From positions 1 through 64,000 of the forward strand of contig CAJYVI010000059.1 in the NCBI GenBank assembly GCA_913778145.1: DNA of 64,000 nt, written 5' to 3'. The notes under the pieces were generated by a model that did no database searches, had not been told where the DNA came from, and was given only the letters and a program-made list of their open reading frames with translations. The position numbers and the translations under genes were made by a program. Each line of letters starts with the position of its first letter. Position 1 is the stretch's first letter. The stretch comes from an uncultured Pseudocitrobacter sp. Its GTDB lineage: Bacteria; Pseudomonadota; Gammaproteobacteria; Enterobacterales; Enterobacteriaceae. Positions 31,695 through 43,682 of the stretch are shown here, piece by piece.

Positions 31695-31732
31695 AACAGT
31701 GCCGGGGAGACCCGGCGCTGTTGTCCGTTTTA
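31695..31732 (+). terminator. intrinsic terminator after lrp
   Basis: Stem AACAGTGCCGGG/CCCGGCGCTGTT with a GAGA loop, one mismatch, followed by a moderately T-rich tail. It ends 25 bases before the ftsK start. Confidence 0.7.
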
Positions 31733-31757
31733 GCATTTGGCACCTGGAGAGCCTTTC

Positions 31758-34700
31758 TTGAGCCAGGAATATACAGAAGACAAAGAAGTCAAACTGACAA
31801 AACTGAGCAGTGGACGCCGACTCCTTGAGGCGTTACTCCTCTTATGTTCCCTTTTTGCCATCTGGTTGATGGCGGCACTACTGAGCTTCAATCCTTCCGA
31901 TCCCAGTTGGTCGCAAACAGCCTGGCATGAACCTATCCATAATCTGTGCGGCGCATCTGGCGCATGGCTTGCTGATACGCTGTTCTTTATTTTCGGCGTA
32001 ATGGCTTACACCATACCGGTGATTATCGTCGGCGGCTGCTGGTTTGCCTGGCGACACCGCGCTACCGACGAATACATCGACTATTTCGCTGTCTCATTAC
32101 GTCTGATAGGCGTGCTGGCGATGATCCTTACCGCCTGCGGCCTGGCAGCGATTAACGCCGATGATATCTGGTACTTTGCCTCCGGCGGTGTGATTGGCAG
32201 CCTACTTAGCACCGCACTGCAACCGATGCTTCACAGTAGCGGCGGCACCATCGCGCTGTTATGTATTTGGGCGGCGGGTTTAACGCTGTTTACCGGTTGG
32301 TCCTGGGTTAGCATTGCCGAGAAAATCGGTAGCTGGATCCTCAACATTCTCACCTTCGCCAGTAACCGTACGCGCCGGGATGATACCTGGGTGGACGAAG
32401 AAGAGTACGAAGATGACGAAGAGTATGAAGACGAAGAACCTGTTGCGAAGCGTGAGTCTCGCCGGGCGCGTATTCTTCGTGGCGCGCTGGCACGTCGTCA
32501 GCGTATTGCTGAAAAATTCTCTAATCCGATGGGGCGCAAAACCGATGCAGCGCTTTTCTCGGGTAAACGCATGGACGACCCGGAAGAGGCGGTACAGTAC
32601 AGCGCCCGTGGCGTTCAGGCCGATCCTGAGGATGTGCTGTTCTCCGGCACTACCGCTCTGCGCCCGGATGCCGATGATGTGCTGTTCTCTGGTACCAGCG
32701 CGGTGCGCAGCGAAAGCGATGAATACGATCCGCTGATGAACGGCCATTCGGTGAACGAACCCATTGCCGCCGCAGCAGCCGCAACAACGGCGACGCAGGC
32801 CTGGGCAGCACCGGCGGACCCGGTAACGACTGCGCCGAGCGCGGTCGATGGCGCAGCGCAGCCTGCCGTCGAGTGGCAGACCGTTTCTGCCGCAAATCCG
32901 GTGGAACCATCTATTGCGCCTGCGCCAGAAGGTTGGCCGCCTGCGCAGCCTCAGCCTTATCAGAATGACCCGCTTTTGCAGGGGTATCAGCAACCGCAGC
33001 CGTATGTGCAGGAACCGGTGTATCAGCAACCGCAGCAGTATCAGGCGTATGAGCCTGAGCCGGTTTATGAACAACCGCAGCAGTATGTGCCGGAGCCGGT
33101 GTATCAAGAGCCTCAGCCGTACGCGCCAGAGCCGGTTTATGAACAACCGCAACAGCCTCAGCCGTATCAACAGGCGCCAGAGTACGAGCAGCCGCAGTCC
33201 TACGCGCCAGAACCTGTTTATCAACAGCCGCAGGTGGAGCCTGTCGCGCCTGAGCCGGTTGCAGAAGAAGAGCCGAAACCGCATCAGCGTCCACCGCTTT
33301 ACTATTTCGAAGAAGTGGAAGAAAAACGCGCGCGTGAGCGTGAGCAGCTGGCCGCCTGGTATCAACCAATTCCAGAGCCGCTGGCCCCGGTTGAACAGCA
33401 TATCGCACCAGCCGTGACGCCAGCGATTGACCCGACGCCTGCCGTCGCGCCTGTTGCCGCCAGCGTGCGTGAGGCTTCCTCCACCGTTGCCGCCGTCGCC
33501 ACTACGGCCGCCGCTGCCGCGCCGTTGTTCAGCCCGGCTGATGGCCCGCGTCCGCAGGTGAAAGAGGGCATTGGTCCAAAACTGCCGCGACCTAATCGCG
33601 TACGTGTGCCTACGCGCCGCGAGCTGGCATCTTATGGCATTAAACTGCCGTCACAGCGCATGGCGGAAGAGCGTGCCCGTGGCGCAGAACGCGATCAACA
33701 TGATGCTGACGTCGATAACCTCACTGATGATGAAGCCGATGCGCTGCAACAAGATGCGTTAGCGCGTCAGTTTGCCGCCACGCAGCAGCAGCGCTACGGC
33801 AATAATGCGCATATTGAAAGTGATGAAGACGACGCGGATGACGCCGCCGAAGCGGAACTGGCTCGTCAGTTTGCCGCCAGCCAGCAGTCGCGTTATGCCA
33901 GCGAACAACCTGAGGGGGCACATCCATTCTCGCTGGATGACTTCGATTTCTCGCCAACCAAAGCGCTGGTTGATGACACGCCGAAAGCTCCGCTGTTTAC
34001 GCCGAGCGTAGCGCCGGAACCGCAGGTGCAGCAGCCTCAGGTACAGCAGCCGCATTATCAGCAGCCACCGGTGCAACAGCCGCCGCAACATCAGCAGGCT
34101 TACCAGCCGCAGGTACAACAGCCGCATTATCAGCAGCCATCGGTACAGCAGCCGATGCAGCATCAACAGGCTTACCAGCCTCATGTGCAGCAGCCACAGC
34201 AGCAGGGCTATCAACCTCAGGTTCAGCAGCCGCAACAACCGGCCCCGCAGCCTAAAGAGAGTCTGATCCACCCGCTGTTGATGCGTAACGGTGACGATCG
34301 TCCGGCGCTTAAGCCAACCACGCCGCTGCCGTCATTAGATTTGCTGACCCCGCCGCCAACGGAAGTGGAGCCGGTGGATACCTTCGCGCTGGAACAAATG
34401 GCGCGTCTGGTTGAAGCGCGTCTGGCCGATTTCCGTATCAAAGCGGACGTGGTGAACTACTCTCCAGGCCCGGTCATCACTCGTTTCGAGCTGAACCTCG
34501 CACCGGGCGTGAAAGCGGCGCGTATCTCTAACCTGTCGCGCGACCTGGCCCGTTCACTCTCGACCGTCGCCGTGCGCGTGGTGGAAGTGATCCCTGGCAA
34601 GCCGTACGTTGGGCTGGAACTGCCAAACAAAAAACGTCAAACCGTGTACCTGCGCGAAGTGCTCGACTGCGCACGTTTCCGCGATAACCCGTCGCCGCTT

Positions 34701-35798
34701 TCCGTAGTGCTGGGTAAAGACATCGCCGGTGAACCGGTGGTGGCGGATCTGGCGAAAATGCCGCACCTGCTGGTCGCTGGTACCACCGGTTCCGGTAAGT
34801 CTGTCGGTGTGAACGCCATGATCCTCAGTATGCTCTACAAAGCGCAGCCTGAAGATGTGCGTTTCATCATGATCGACCCGAAAATGCTGGAGCTTTCCGT
34901 TTATGAAGGTATTCCGCATCTGTTAACGGAAGTCGTCACCGACATGAAAGACGCGGCCAACGCCCTGCGCTGGAGCGTTAACGAGATGGAACGCCGCTAC
35001 AAGCTGATGTCAGCGTTGGGCGTGCGAAACCTGGCGGGCTACAATGAGAAAATTGCCGAAGCGAAACGCATGGGCCGTCCGATCCCGGACCCATACTGGA
35101 AACCGGGCGACAGCATGGATGCCACGCATCCGGTGCTGGAAAAACTGCCGTATATCGTGGTGCTGGTGGATGAATTTGCTGACCTGATGATGACGGTTGG
35201 TAAAAAAGTGGAAGAGCTTATCGCTCGTCTGGCACAGAAAGCGCGTGCCGCCGGTATCCACCTGGTGCTGGCGACCCAGCGTCCGTCCGTAGACGTTATT
35301 ACTGGCCTGATTAAAGCGAACATCCCAACGCGTATCGCGTTTACCGTGTCGAGTAAAATCGACTCCCGTACCATCCTCGACCAGGGCGGTGCGGAATCGC
35401 TGCTGGGGATGGGCGACATGCTCTACTCCGGGCCGAACTCCAGCACGCCGGTGCGTGTCCATGGCGCGTTTGTGCGCGATGAAGAAGTTCACGCCGTGGT
35501 GCAGGACTGGAAAGCGCGCGGTCGTCCGCAGTATGTTGACGGCATCACCTCTGACAGCGAAAGCGAAGGCGGCGGTGGCGGCTTAGACGGCGGCGAAGAG
35601 CTGGATCCATTATTCGATCAGGCGGTGAACTTTGTGACGCAAAAACGTAAAGCCTCAATCTCTGGCGTACAGCGCCAGTTCCGCATCGGCTATAACCGTG
35701 CGGCGCGCATCATCGAGCAGATGGAAGCGCAGGGCATCGTCAGCGAGCAAGGGCACAACGGCAACCGCGAAGTGCTTGCGCCACCGCCGTTCGAATGA
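31758..35798 (+). CDS. ftsK: FtsK, division and chromosome-translocation motor
   Basis: 1346 residues from a TTG start at 31758, the same unusual start used in E. coli, preceded by GGAGAG. Four membrane helices (about 25-190) anchor it at the septum. A long low-complexity Pro/Gln/Tyr/Glu linker (about 210-870) contains YxPEPVYxQPQ-like and [14 protein letters not shown] repeats. The C-terminal RecA-like motor has Walker A GTTGSGKS at 1008-1015 and Walker B LVDE near 1138; the winged-helix gamma domain reads KOPS and activates XerCD at dif. A distal in-frame start at 31737 is not supported. Confidence 0.97.
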   Translation: MSQEYTEDKEVKLTKLSSGRRLLEALLLLCSLFAIWLMAALLSFNPSDPSWSQTAWHEPIHNLCGASGAWLADTLFFIFGVMAYTIPVIIVGGCWFAWRHRATDEYIDYFAVSLRLIGVLAMILTACGLAAINADDIWYFASGGVIGSLLSTALQPMLHSSGGTIALLCIWAAGLTLFTGWSWVSIAEKIGSWILNILTFASNRTRRDDTWVDEEEYEDDEEYEDEEPVAKRESRRARILRGALARRQRIAEKFSNPMGRKTDAALFSGKRMDDPEEAVQYSARGVQADPEDVLFSGTTALRPDADDVLFSGTSAVRSESDEYDPLMNGHSVNEPIAAAAAATTATQAWAAPADPVTTAPSAVDGAAQPAVEWQTVSAANPVEPSIAPAPEGWPPAQPQPYQNDPLLQGYQQPQPYVQEPVYQQPQQYQAYEPEPVYEQPQQYVPEPVYQEPQPYAPEPVYEQPQQPQPYQQAPEYEQPQSYAPEPVYQQPQVEPVAPEPVAEEEPKPHQRPPLYYFEEVEEKRAREREQLAAWYQPIPEPLAPVEQHIAPAVTPAIDPTPAVAPVAASVREASSTVAAVATTAAAAAPLFSPADGPRPQVKEGIGPKLPRPNRVRVPTRRELASYGIKLPSQRMAEERARGAERDQHDADVDNLTDDEADALQQDALARQFAATQQQRYGNNAHIESDEDDADDAAEAELARQFAASQQSRYASEQPEGAHPFSLDDFDFSPTKALVDDTPKAPLFTPSVAPEPQVQQPQVQQPHYQQPPVQQPPQHQQAYQPQVQQPHYQQPSVQQPMQHQQAYQPHVQQPQQQGYQPQVQQPQQPAPQPKESLIHPLLMRNGDDRPALKPTTPLPSLDLLTPPPTEVEPVDTFALEQMARLVEARLADFRIKADVVNYSPGPVITRFELNLAPGVKAARISNLSRDLARSLSTVAVRVVEVIPGKPYVGLELPNKKRQTVYLREVLDCARFRDNPSPLSVVLGKDIAGEPVVADLAKMPHLLVAGTTGSGKSVGVNAMILSMLYKAQPEDVRFIMIDPKMLELSVYEGIPHLLTEVVTDMKDAANALRWSVNEMERRYKLMSALGVRNLAGYNEKIAEAKRMGRPIPDPYWKPGDSMDATHPVLEKLPYIVVLVDEFADLMMTVGKKVEELIARLAQKARAAGIHLVLATQRPSVDVITGLIKANIPTRIAFTVSSKIDSRTILDQGGAESLLGMGDMLYSGPNSSTPVRVHGAFVRDEEVHAVVQDWKARGRPQYVDGITSDSESEGGGGGLDGGEELDPLFDQAVNFVTQKRKASISGVQRQFRIGYNRAARIIEQMEAQGIVSEQGHNGNREVLAPPPFE
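32935..33260 (+). repeat. imprecise repeats coding for PEPVYxQPQ-type motifs in ftsK linker
   Basis: The frame encodes about eight variants of a motif ending in EPVYEQPQ or EPVYQEPQ. Unit lengths vary between about 10 and 16 codons. The purine/pyrimidine bias is strong enough to produce open frames on the other strand. Confidence 0.8.
34038..34181 (+). repeat. 72-bp tandem duplication in ftsK linker
   Basis: Two adjacent 72-base copies (34038-34109 and 34110-34181) each encode a 24-residue unit beginning [10 protein letters not shown] and ending QQAYQP, with few substitutions; a truncated third copy follows from 34182 ([12 protein letters not shown]). Direct slippage-type expansion in the unstructured linker. 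Confidence 0.85.
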
Positions 35799-35919
35799 TC
35801 GTAAAACCAGGTAAATAAGTCAAAATTCAGTATTTTCTTCTGTCGCCTCGTCGGGCTTAGGCCTAAAGTGAGCGACAGAAGACTCCCCGTCGGGAGCATG
35901 ATGCTAATAAGGATTAACG

Positions 35920-36531
35920 ATGAAAAAGGCAGCAATCACGTGTGCATTACTTTCCAGCTTGGTTGTCAGTAGCGTCTGGGCAGATGCTGCCAGCGATCTG
36001 AAAAGCCGTCTGGATAAAGTGAGCAGTTTCCACGCGAGCTTCACGCAGAAAGTGACTGACGGCAGCGGCAACGCGGTGCAGGATGGTCAGGGCGATCTGT
36101 GGGTGAAACGCCCGAATCTGTTTAACTGGCACATGACCCAACCGGATGAAAGCATCCTGGTGTCTGACGGTAAAACCCTGTGGTTCTACAACCCGTTTGT
36201 GGAACAGGCCACTGCCACGCGTCTGAGCGATGCGACCGGCAACACGCCGTTTATGCTGATTGCGCGTAACCAGTCCAGCGACTGGGCGCAGTACAACATC
36301 AAGCAGAACGGCGATGACTTCATGCTGACGCCGAAAGGCAGCAACGGCAACCTGAAGCAGTTCACCATTAACGTTGGCCGCGATGGCACCATCCATCAGT
36401 TCAGCGCCATTGAACAGGACGACCAGCGCAGCAGCTATCAACTGAAATCACAGCAAAACGGCGCGGTGGATGCGTCTAAGTTTACCTTTACGCCGCCAGC
36501 CGGAGTGACGGTGGACGATCAACGTAAGTAG
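35920..36531 (+). CDS. lolA: LolA, periplasmic lipoprotein carrier
   Basis: 203-residue protein with a Sec signal peptide (residues 1-21, ending SSVWA before DAASDL). The mature half-barrel takes lipoproteins from LolCDE and passes them to LolB at the outer membrane. It serves lipoproteins such as YbjP and AmiD of this window. Lies 121 bases after ftsK and 9 bases before rarA; a lolA-rarA transcript is likely. Confidence 0.97.
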   Translation: MKKAAITCALLSSLVVSSVWADAASDLKSRLDKVSSFHASFTQKVTDGSGNAVQDGQGDLWVKRPNLFNWHMTQPDESILVSDGKTLWFYNPFVEQATATRLSDATGNTPFMLIARNQSSDWAQYNIKQNGDDFMLTPKGSNGNLKQFTINVGRDGTIHQFSAIEQDDQRSSYQLKSQQNGAVDASKFTFTPPAGVTVDDQRK

Positions 36532-36540
36532 AGGTAAGTC

Positions 36541-37884
36541 GTGAGCAACATGTCGCTCGACTTTTCAGATAATACCTTTCAACCTCTGGCCGCCCGTATG
36601 CGGCCAGAAAATTTAGCGCAGTACATCGGCCAACAGCATCTGCTGGCAGCCGGAAAACCGCTGCCGCGCGCTATCGAAGCCGGGCACTTGCATTCGATGA
36701 TCCTGTGGGGGCCGCCGGGCACCGGTAAAACCACCCTTGCAGAAGTCATTGCGCGCTACGCCAGCGCCGACGTTGAACGCATCTCTGCGGTGACGTCCGG
36801 GGTGAAAGAGATCCGCGAAGCCATTGAACGCGCCCGGCAGAATCGTAACGCCGGACGTCGCACCATTCTGTTTGTCGATGAAGTCCACCGTTTCAATAAA
36901 AGCCAGCAGGATGCCTTTCTGCCGCATATTGAAGACGGCACCATTACTTTTATCGGCGCGACAACTGAAAATCCCTCGTTTGAACTGAACTCGGCGCTGC
37001 TCTCCCGAGCGCGTGTCTATCTGCTCAAGTCACTCACCACCGAGGATATTGAACACGTTCTGACTCAGGCGATGGAAGATAAAGCCCGCGGCTACGGCGG
37101 CCAGGATATCGTATTGCCGGATGATACCCGCCGGGCGATTGCCGAACTGGTGAACGGCGATGCGCGTCGCGCTCTGAATACGCTGGAAATGATGGCCGAT
37201 ATGGCCGAAGTGGATGATTCCGGTAAACGCACGCTGAAACCTGAACTGTTAACGGAAATCGCCGGCGAGCGCAGTGCCCGCTTCGATAACAAAGGCGACC
37301 GTTTCTACGATTTGATTTCCGCGCTGCATAAATCGGTACGCGGCAGCGCGCCGGATGCGGCGCTTTACTGGTACGCTCGTATTATCTCTGCGGGCGGCGA
37401 CCCGCTGTACGTCGCGCGCCGCTGCCTGGCGATAGCCTCAGAAGATGTCGGTAACGCCGACCCGCGCGCGATGCAGGTCGCCATCTCTGCATGGGATTGC
37501 TTTACCCGCGTCGGCCCGGCGGAAGGCGAACGCGCGATTGCTCAGGCGATTGTGTATCTGGCCTGTGCGCCAAAAAGTAATGCCGTCTACACCGCATTTA
37601 AAGCGGCAATGGCCGATGCGCGTGAACGTCCGGACTACGACGTGCCGGTTCATCTGCGCAATGCGCCGACCAAACTGATGAAAGAGATGGGCTATGGGCA
37701 GGAGTATCGCTACGCCCATGATGAGCCTAACGCTTATGCTGCCGGAGAAGAGTACTTCCCACAAGAAATGGCACAAACGCGCTATTATCGACCAACCAAC
37801 CGTGGCCTTGAAGGCAAGATTGGCGAAAAGCTCGCCTGGCTCGCTGAACAGGATCAAAATAGCCGCACAAAACGCTACCGCTAG
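36541..37884 (+). CDS. rarA: RarA (MgsA), replication-associated AAA+ recombination factor
   Basis: 447-residue AAA+ ATPase with Walker A GPPGTGKT at residues 57-64 and Walker B FVDEVH near 111-116, followed by a tetramerisation region. It acts at stalled or single-stranded replication sites and resembles clamp-loader proteins. Start codon is GTG at 36541 after GAGGTAAGT; an ATG two codons later is an alternative but would lose MSN. Confidence 0.96.
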   Translation: MSNMSLDFSDNTFQPLAARMRPENLAQYIGQQHLLAAGKPLPRAIEAGHLHSMILWGPPGTGKTTLAEVIARYASADVERISAVTSGVKEIREAIERARQNRNAGRRTILFVDEVHRFNKSQQDAFLPHIEDGTITFIGATTENPSFELNSALLSRARVYLLKSLTTEDIEHVLTQAMEDKARGYGGQDIVLPDDTRRAIAELVNGDARRALNTLEMMADMAEVDDSGKRTLKPELLTEIAGERSARFDNKGDRFYDLISALHKSVRGSAPDAALYWYARIISAGGDPLYVARRCLAIASEDVGNADPRAMQVAISAWDCFTRVGPAEGERAIAQAIVYLACAPKSNAVYTAFKAAMADARERPDYDVPVHLRNAPTKLMKEMGYGQEYRYAHDEPNAYAAGEEYFPQEMAQTRYYRPTNRGLEGKIGEKLAWLAEQDQNSRTKRYR

Positions 37885-37918
37885 CGCAGGCGTTGCGGTA
37901 ATGTTGGCAATGTATCTT

Positions 37919-37952
37919 TGCAACCGCAGGCTGCGGTTGCATTCCCTTTTTT
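37919..37952 (+). terminator. intrinsic terminator after rarA
   Basis: Ten-base stem TGCAACCGCA/TGCGGTTGCA with a GGC loop, followed by TTCCCTTTTTTT. It separates rarA from serS, whose start is 25 bases beyond. Confidence 0.88.
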
Positions 37953-37955
37953 TAA

Positions 37956-39269
<1,314 letters not shown>

Positions 39270-39285
39270 TTAATCTTTCTTACGT

Positions 39286-39311
39286 AAAAAGCGCCTGCGG
39301 GCGCTTTTTTT
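39286..39311 (+). terminator. intrinsic terminator of serS
   Basis: Stem AAAAAGCGCC/GGGCGCTTTTT with a TGC loop followed by T residues, 17 bases past the serS stop. Confidence 0.92.
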
Positions 39312-39321
39312 ATGCCCATCA

Positions 39322-39335
39322 TTGATACTGAGCAA
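39322..39335 (+). promoter_or_regulatory. FNR-like site of dmsABC
   Basis: TTGATACTGAGCAA matches TTGAT-N4-ATCAA at nine of ten positions, about 135 bases upstream of dmsA. Known: dmsABC in E. coli is activated by FNR without oxygen and repressed by NarL with nitrate. The A/T-rich stretch 39370-39450 would hold the start site. Confidence 0.75.
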
Positions 39336-39469
39336 TACCTTAATCATTCAAAAGAGAAATACTCCCTTCGAAGTAACCCGCAGCATATAAAACTATAAAA
39401 TAAAAAATTCGTTATATATATAACTATATAGCGGTATTATTTTCAATGTGAGCAACGAAGTGAGTATCC

Positions 39470-41914
39470 ATGAAAATTAAGACCCCCGATGCCATTCTGG
39501 CAGCCGAGGTCAGCCGCCGCGGTTTGATGAAAACCTCGGCAATTGGCGGCCTGGCGATGGCCAGCAGTGCCTTCACGCTCCCGTTTAGCCGTATGGTAAG
39601 CGCCGCTGATGCGTTAGCCCCGGCAACTGCCGCTGAGCGTCTCACCTGGAGCGCGTGTACCGTAAACTGTGGCAGCCGTTGCCCGCTACGCATGCACGTT
39701 GTGGATGGTGAAATCAAATACGTCGAAACCGACAATACCGGTGATGATAATTACGACGGTCTGCACCAGGTTCGCGCTTGCCTGCGCGGCCGTTCTATGC
39801 GCCGCCGCGTCTACAACCCGGATCGCCTGAAATACCCGATGAAACGCGTAGGCAAACGCGGCGAAGGGAAGTTTGAGCGCATCAGTTGGGATGAGGCGTT
39901 TGATACCATCGCCACCAACATGCAGCGCCTGATCAAAGAGTACGGCAACGAATCTATCTATCTCAACTATGGTACCGGTACGCTGGGCGGCACCATGACA
40001 CGCTCCTGGCCGCCGGGAAATACCCTGGTGGCCCGCCTGATGAACTGCTGTGGCGGTTACCTGAACCATTACGGTGACTACTCGTCTGCGCAGATTGCGG
40101 AAGGCCTGAACTATACCTACGGCGGCTGGGCCGACGGCAACAGCCCGTCCGATATTGAAAATAGCCAGCTGGTCGTATTGTTTGGCAACAACCCTGGCGA
40201 AACGCGTATGAGCGGCGGCGGGGTAACATATTATCTCGAGCAGGCGCGTCAGAAATCGAATGCGCGCATGATCATTATCGATCCGCGCTATACCGATACC
40301 GGTGCCGGGCGCGAAGATGAATGGATCCCGATTCGTCCGGGTACCGACGGCGCGTTGGTTTCTGCGCTGGCGTGGGTGATGATCACCGAAAACCTGGTCG
40401 ATCAGCCGTTCCTCGACAAATACTGCGTTGGTTACGACGAGAAAACGCTGCCTGCGGGCGCGCCCGCCAATGGGCACTATAAAGCCTATATTCTGGGTCA
40501 CGGCAACGACGGCGTGGCGAAAACGCCGGAGTGGGCGTCTTCTATTACCGGTATTCCGGCGGACCGCATTGTGAAGCTGGCGCGTGAAATTGCCACCGCT
40601 AAACCGGCTTACATTTCTCAGGGCTGGGGCCCGCAGCGTCATGCTAACGGTGAAATCGCCACCCGCGCGATTTCCATGCTCTCCATCCTGACCGGTAACG
40701 TCGGTATTCACGGCGGCAACAGCGGCGCGCGCGAAGGGTCTTACTCTTTGCCATTCGTCCGTATGCCAACGCTGGAAAACCCGATTCAGACCAGCATTTC
40801 CATGTTTATGTGGACTGACGCAATCGAACGTGGCCCGGAAATGACGGCGCTGCGCGACGGTGTGCGCGGAAAAGATAAGCTCGATGTGCCGATCAAAATG
40901 ATCTGGAACTATGCGGGTAACTGCCTCATCAACCAGCACTCGGAAATCAACCGCACCCACGAGATCCTCCAGGATGATAAGAAGTGCGAGCTGATTGTGG
41001 TGATCGATTGCCATATGACCTCGTCCGCGAAATACGCCGATATCATCCTGCCGGACTGCACCGCGTCTGAACAGATGGACTTCGCGCTGGATGCCTCCTG
41101 CGGCAACATGTCGTATGTCATCTTTGCAGACCAGGCCATCAAACCGCGCTTTGAGTGCAAAACCATCTACGACATGACCACAGAGCTTGCCAAACGGATG
41201 GGCGTGGAGCAGCAGTTTACCGAAGGCCGTAGCCAGGAAGAGTGGATGCGCCATCTGTATGAACAGTCGCGCAAAGCCATTCCTGAACTGCCGGACTTCG
41301 ACACCTTCCGCAAGCAGGGGATTTTCAAACAGCGCGATCCGCAAGGGCATCACGTTGCCTATAAAGCCTTCCGTGAGGATCCTCAGGCCAACCCGCTGAC
41401 CACGCCGTCGGGCAAAATCGAAATTTACTCTCAGGAGCTGGCGAAAATCGCCGCAACCTGGGAACTGGCGGAGGGCGATGTTATCGATCCGCTGCCAATC
41501 TACACCCCGGGATTTGAAAACTATAACGATCCGCTGACGGAGAAATTCCCGTTGCAGCTAACCGGTTTCCACTATAAATCCCGCGTTCACTCGACCTATG
41601 GCAACGTTGAAGTGCTGAAAGCGGCCTGCCGTCAGGAGATGTGGATCAACCCGCTGGATGCGAAGAAACGCGGTATCGCCAACGGCGACCGGGTACGCAT
41701 CTTTAACGATCGTGGCGAAGTGCACATCGAGGCGAAAGTCACGCCGCGTATGATGCCGGGCGTTGTCGCCCTGGGCGAAGGGGCATGGTATGACCCGGAC
41801 GCTAAAGGCGTGGATCAGGCGGGCTGTATCAACGTTCTGACCACGCAGCGTCCATCGCCGCTGGCGAAGGGCAACCCGTCACACACAAATCTCGTTCAGG
41901 TTGAAAGGGTGTAA
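39470..41914 (+). CDS. dmsA: DmsA, dimethyl sulfoxide reductase catalytic subunit
   Basis: 814-residue molybdo-bis-MGD enzyme reducing DMSO and related S- and N-oxides as terminal acceptors. Twin-arginine signal SRRGLMK at residues 15-21 directs the folded DmsAB to the periplasmic side. A Cys-rich N-terminal segment (CTVNCGSRCPLR) binds the FS0 cluster, and GTGTLGGTMTRSWPPGN contains the expected molybdenum-ligand serine region. First gene of dmsABC, 10 bases before dmsB. Confidence 0.97.
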   Translation: MKIKTPDAILAAEVSRRGLMKTSAIGGLAMASSAFTLPFSRMVSAADALAPATAAERLTWSACTVNCGSRCPLRMHVVDGEIKYVETDNTGDDNYDGLHQVRACLRGRSMRRRVYNPDRLKYPMKRVGKRGEGKFERISWDEAFDTIATNMQRLIKEYGNESIYLNYGTGTLGGTMTRSWPPGNTLVARLMNCCGGYLNHYGDYSSAQIAEGLNYTYGGWADGNSPSDIENSQLVVLFGNNPGETRMSGGGVTYYLEQARQKSNARMIIIDPRYTDTGAGREDEWIPIRPGTDGALVSALAWVMITENLVDQPFLDKYCVGYDEKTLPAGAPANGHYKAYILGHGNDGVAKTPEWASSITGIPADRIVKLAREIATAKPAYISQGWGPQRHANGEIATRAISMLSILTGNVGIHGGNSGAREGSYSLPFVRMPTLENPIQTSISMFMWTDAIERGPEMTALRDGVRGKDKLDVPIKMIWNYAGNCLINQHSEINRTHEILQDDKKCELIVVIDCHMTSSAKYADIILPDCTASEQMDFALDASCGNMSYVIFADQAIKPRFECKTIYDMTTELAKRMGVEQQFTEGRSQEEWMRHLYEQSRKAIPELPDFDTFRKQGIFKQRDPQGHHVAYKAFREDPQANPLTTPSGKIEIYSQELAKIAATWELAEGDVIDPLPIYTPGFENYNDPLTEKFPLQLTGFHYKSRVHSTYGNVEVLKAACRQEMWINPLDAKKRGIANGDRVRIFNDRGEVHIEAKVTPRMMPGVVALGEGAWYDPDAKGVDQAGCINVLTTQRPSPLAKGNPSHTNLVQVERV

Positions 41915-41924
41915 GGAGTAATCG

Positions 41925-42542
41925 ATGACAACCCAATACGGTTTTTATATTGATTCGAGTCGTTGCACCGGCTGCAAAACCTGCGAGCTGGCGTGTAAAG
42001 ACTACAAAGATTTAGGCCCGGACGTCAGCTTCCGCCGTATTTACGAATACGCGGGCGGCGACTGGCAGGAAGACAACGGCGTCTGGCATCAGAACGTCTT
42101 TGCTTACTATCTCTCTATTTCGTGTAACCACTGCGAAGATCCGGCCTGTACCAAGGTTTGCCCGAGCGGCGCGATGCACAAACGCGAAGATGGTTTTGTG
42201 GTCGTCGATGAAGATGTCTGCATCGGCTGCCGCTACTGTCATATGGCCTGCCCGTACGGCGCGCCGCAATATAATGCGGCGAAAGGGCACATGACGAAAT
42301 GCGATGGTTGCCACGATCGCGTGGCAGACGGTAAAAAGCCAATCTGTGTGGAATCCTGCCCGCTACGCGCGCTCGATTTCGGCCCGATTGACGAGCTGCG
42401 TAAAAAACACGGTAATCTTGCCGCCGTTGCGCCGCTACCGTCTGCGCACTTCACCAAACCGAGCATCGTCATTAAGCCGAATGCCAACAGTCGCCCAACC
42501 GGCGATACCACTGGCTACTTAGCCAATCCGAAGGAGGTGTGA
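41925..42542 (+). CDS. dmsB: DmsB, iron-sulfur electron-transfer subunit
   Basis: 205 residues with four cysteine groups for four [4Fe-4S] clusters (CTGCKTCELAC, CNHCEDPACTKVCP, CIGCRYCHMACP, and a later CDGC...CVESC group). It carries electrons from menaquinol at DmsC to DmsA. It travels with DmsA through the Tat system without its own signal. AGGAG precedes its start; its stop is one base from dmsC. Confidence 0.97.
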   Translation: MTTQYGFYIDSSRCTGCKTCELACKDYKDLGPDVSFRRIYEYAGGDWQEDNGVWHQNVFAYYLSISCNHCEDPACTKVCPSGAMHKREDGFVVVDEDVCIGCRYCHMACPYGAPQYNAAKGHMTKCDGCHDRVADGKKPICVESCPLRALDFGPIDELRKKHGNLAAVAPLPSAHFTKPSIVIKPNANSRPTGDTTGYLANPKEV

Positions 42543-42543
42543 G

Positions 42544-43407
42544 ATGGGGAGTGGATGGCATGAATGGCCGCTGATGATCTTCACGGTCTTTGGTCAATGT
42601 GTGGTAGGTGCGTTTATTGTGCTGGCGCTGTCGTTGCTGAAGGGCGATTTGCGTCCCAACGCGCAGCAGCGCGTGGTAACCGGAATGTTCGCGCTGTGGG
42701 TGCTGATGGGCATTGCGTTTATCGCATCGACGCTACACCTGGGTTCCCCAATGCGCGCGTTCAACTCGCTTAACCGCGTGGGGTCATCGGCGCTGAGTAA
42801 TGAAATTGCCAGCGGCGCAATCTTCTTTGCGGTCGGCGGCCTTGGCTGGCTGCTGGCGATGATGAAAAAACTGTCGCCCGCGCTGCGTGGGCTGTGGCTG
42901 ATTGTCACCGCTGTACTGGGCGTGGTATTCGTCTGGATGATGGCTCGCGTGTATAACAGCATTGATACCGTGCCGACCTGGTACAGTGTCTGGACGCCGA
43001 TGAGCTTCTTCCTGACGCTGTTCATTGGCGGCCCGCTACTGGGCTACCTGCTGCTGCGTGCGGCGGATATCTCCGGCTGGGCGATGCGTCTGCTGCCTGC
43101 CGTTAGCATTGTAGCGCTGGTGGTGAGCGTGGTGGTTGCGCTGATGCAGGGCGCTGAACTGGCGACGATTCACAGCTCTATTCAGCAGGCGTCCGCGCTG
43201 GTGCCGGATTACGGTACGTTGATGGCCTGGCGCGTGGTGCTCATCACCCTGGCGCTGGTGTGCTGGGTTGCGCCGCAGCTGCGAGGCTACCAACCCGCAC
43301 TGCCGTTGCTGAGCATCGCCGTGGTGCTGATTATTGCGGGTGAACTGATTGGCCGTGGCGTTTTCTACGGCCTGCATATGACCGTCGGCATGGCGATTGC
43401 CAGCTAA
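42544..43407 (+). CDS. dmsC: DmsC, membrane anchor and menaquinol site
   Basis: 287-residue protein with eight predicted membrane helices. It anchors DmsAB and oxidises menaquinol. Spaced one base from dmsB, whose last codons carry the AAGGAGGTG ribosome site for it. Transcript ends at the hairpin at 43422-43452. Confidence 0.96.
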   Translation: MGSGWHEWPLMIFTVFGQCVVGAFIVLALSLLKGDLRPNAQQRVVTGMFALWVLMGIAFIASTLHLGSPMRAFNSLNRVGSSALSNEIASGAIFFAVGGLGWLLAMMKKLSPALRGLWLIVTAVLGVVFVWMMARVYNSIDTVPTWYSVWTPMSFFLTLFIGGPLLGYLLLRAADISGWAMRLLPAVSIVALVVSVVVALMQGAELATIHSSIQQASALVPDYGTLMAWRVVLITLALVCWVAPQLRGYQPALPLLSIAVVLIIAGELIGRGVFYGLHMTVGMAIAS

Positions 43408-43421
43408 GTTATTGTGGGTAT

Positions 43422-43452
43422 AAAAAAGCCAGGGCTTGCGTCCTGGCTTTTT
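43422..43452 (+). terminator. intrinsic terminator of dmsABC
   Basis: Stem AAAAAGCCAGG/CCTGGCTTTTT with an eight-base loop, 15 bases past the dmsC stop; symmetric A and T flanks would also stop minus-strand transcription. Confidence 0.9.
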
Positions 43453-43682
43453 AATGCTTTTTTATCATGAAATTTTTCGACCAATCGTTCCGACATGTTC
43501 CGGTAATAAACGAATAAAAACAATGAAATGATTGATGGCGTGAATTTATTTCCGCTTCGCTGGATAAGAAACATCAATCGTCGCCCCATATTCCCCGCAG
43601 CCCCCGTCAGACGGGCGATTGACTTTAATAATGGCCGTGGCATGATGCGCTCGAAATCTGATCATCCTCACGGTTTTTACCC

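Noticed and set aside
33000..34260. Regularly spaced repeats that might be a CRISPR array
   Set aside because: They are in frame, encode repeated peptide units of FtsK, have variable unit length and no unique spacers.
32280..34271. Long Leu/Arg-rich open frames on the minus strand in ftsK
   Set aside because: They mirror the Pro/Gln-rich linker repeats (QQP read backwards gives Leu/Arg/Trp codons) and lack any translation signal.
39686..41353. A 555-codon open frame on the minus strand opposite dmsA
   Set aside because: Antisense shadow of dmsA with Arg/His/Gly-rich composition and no family match or start signal.
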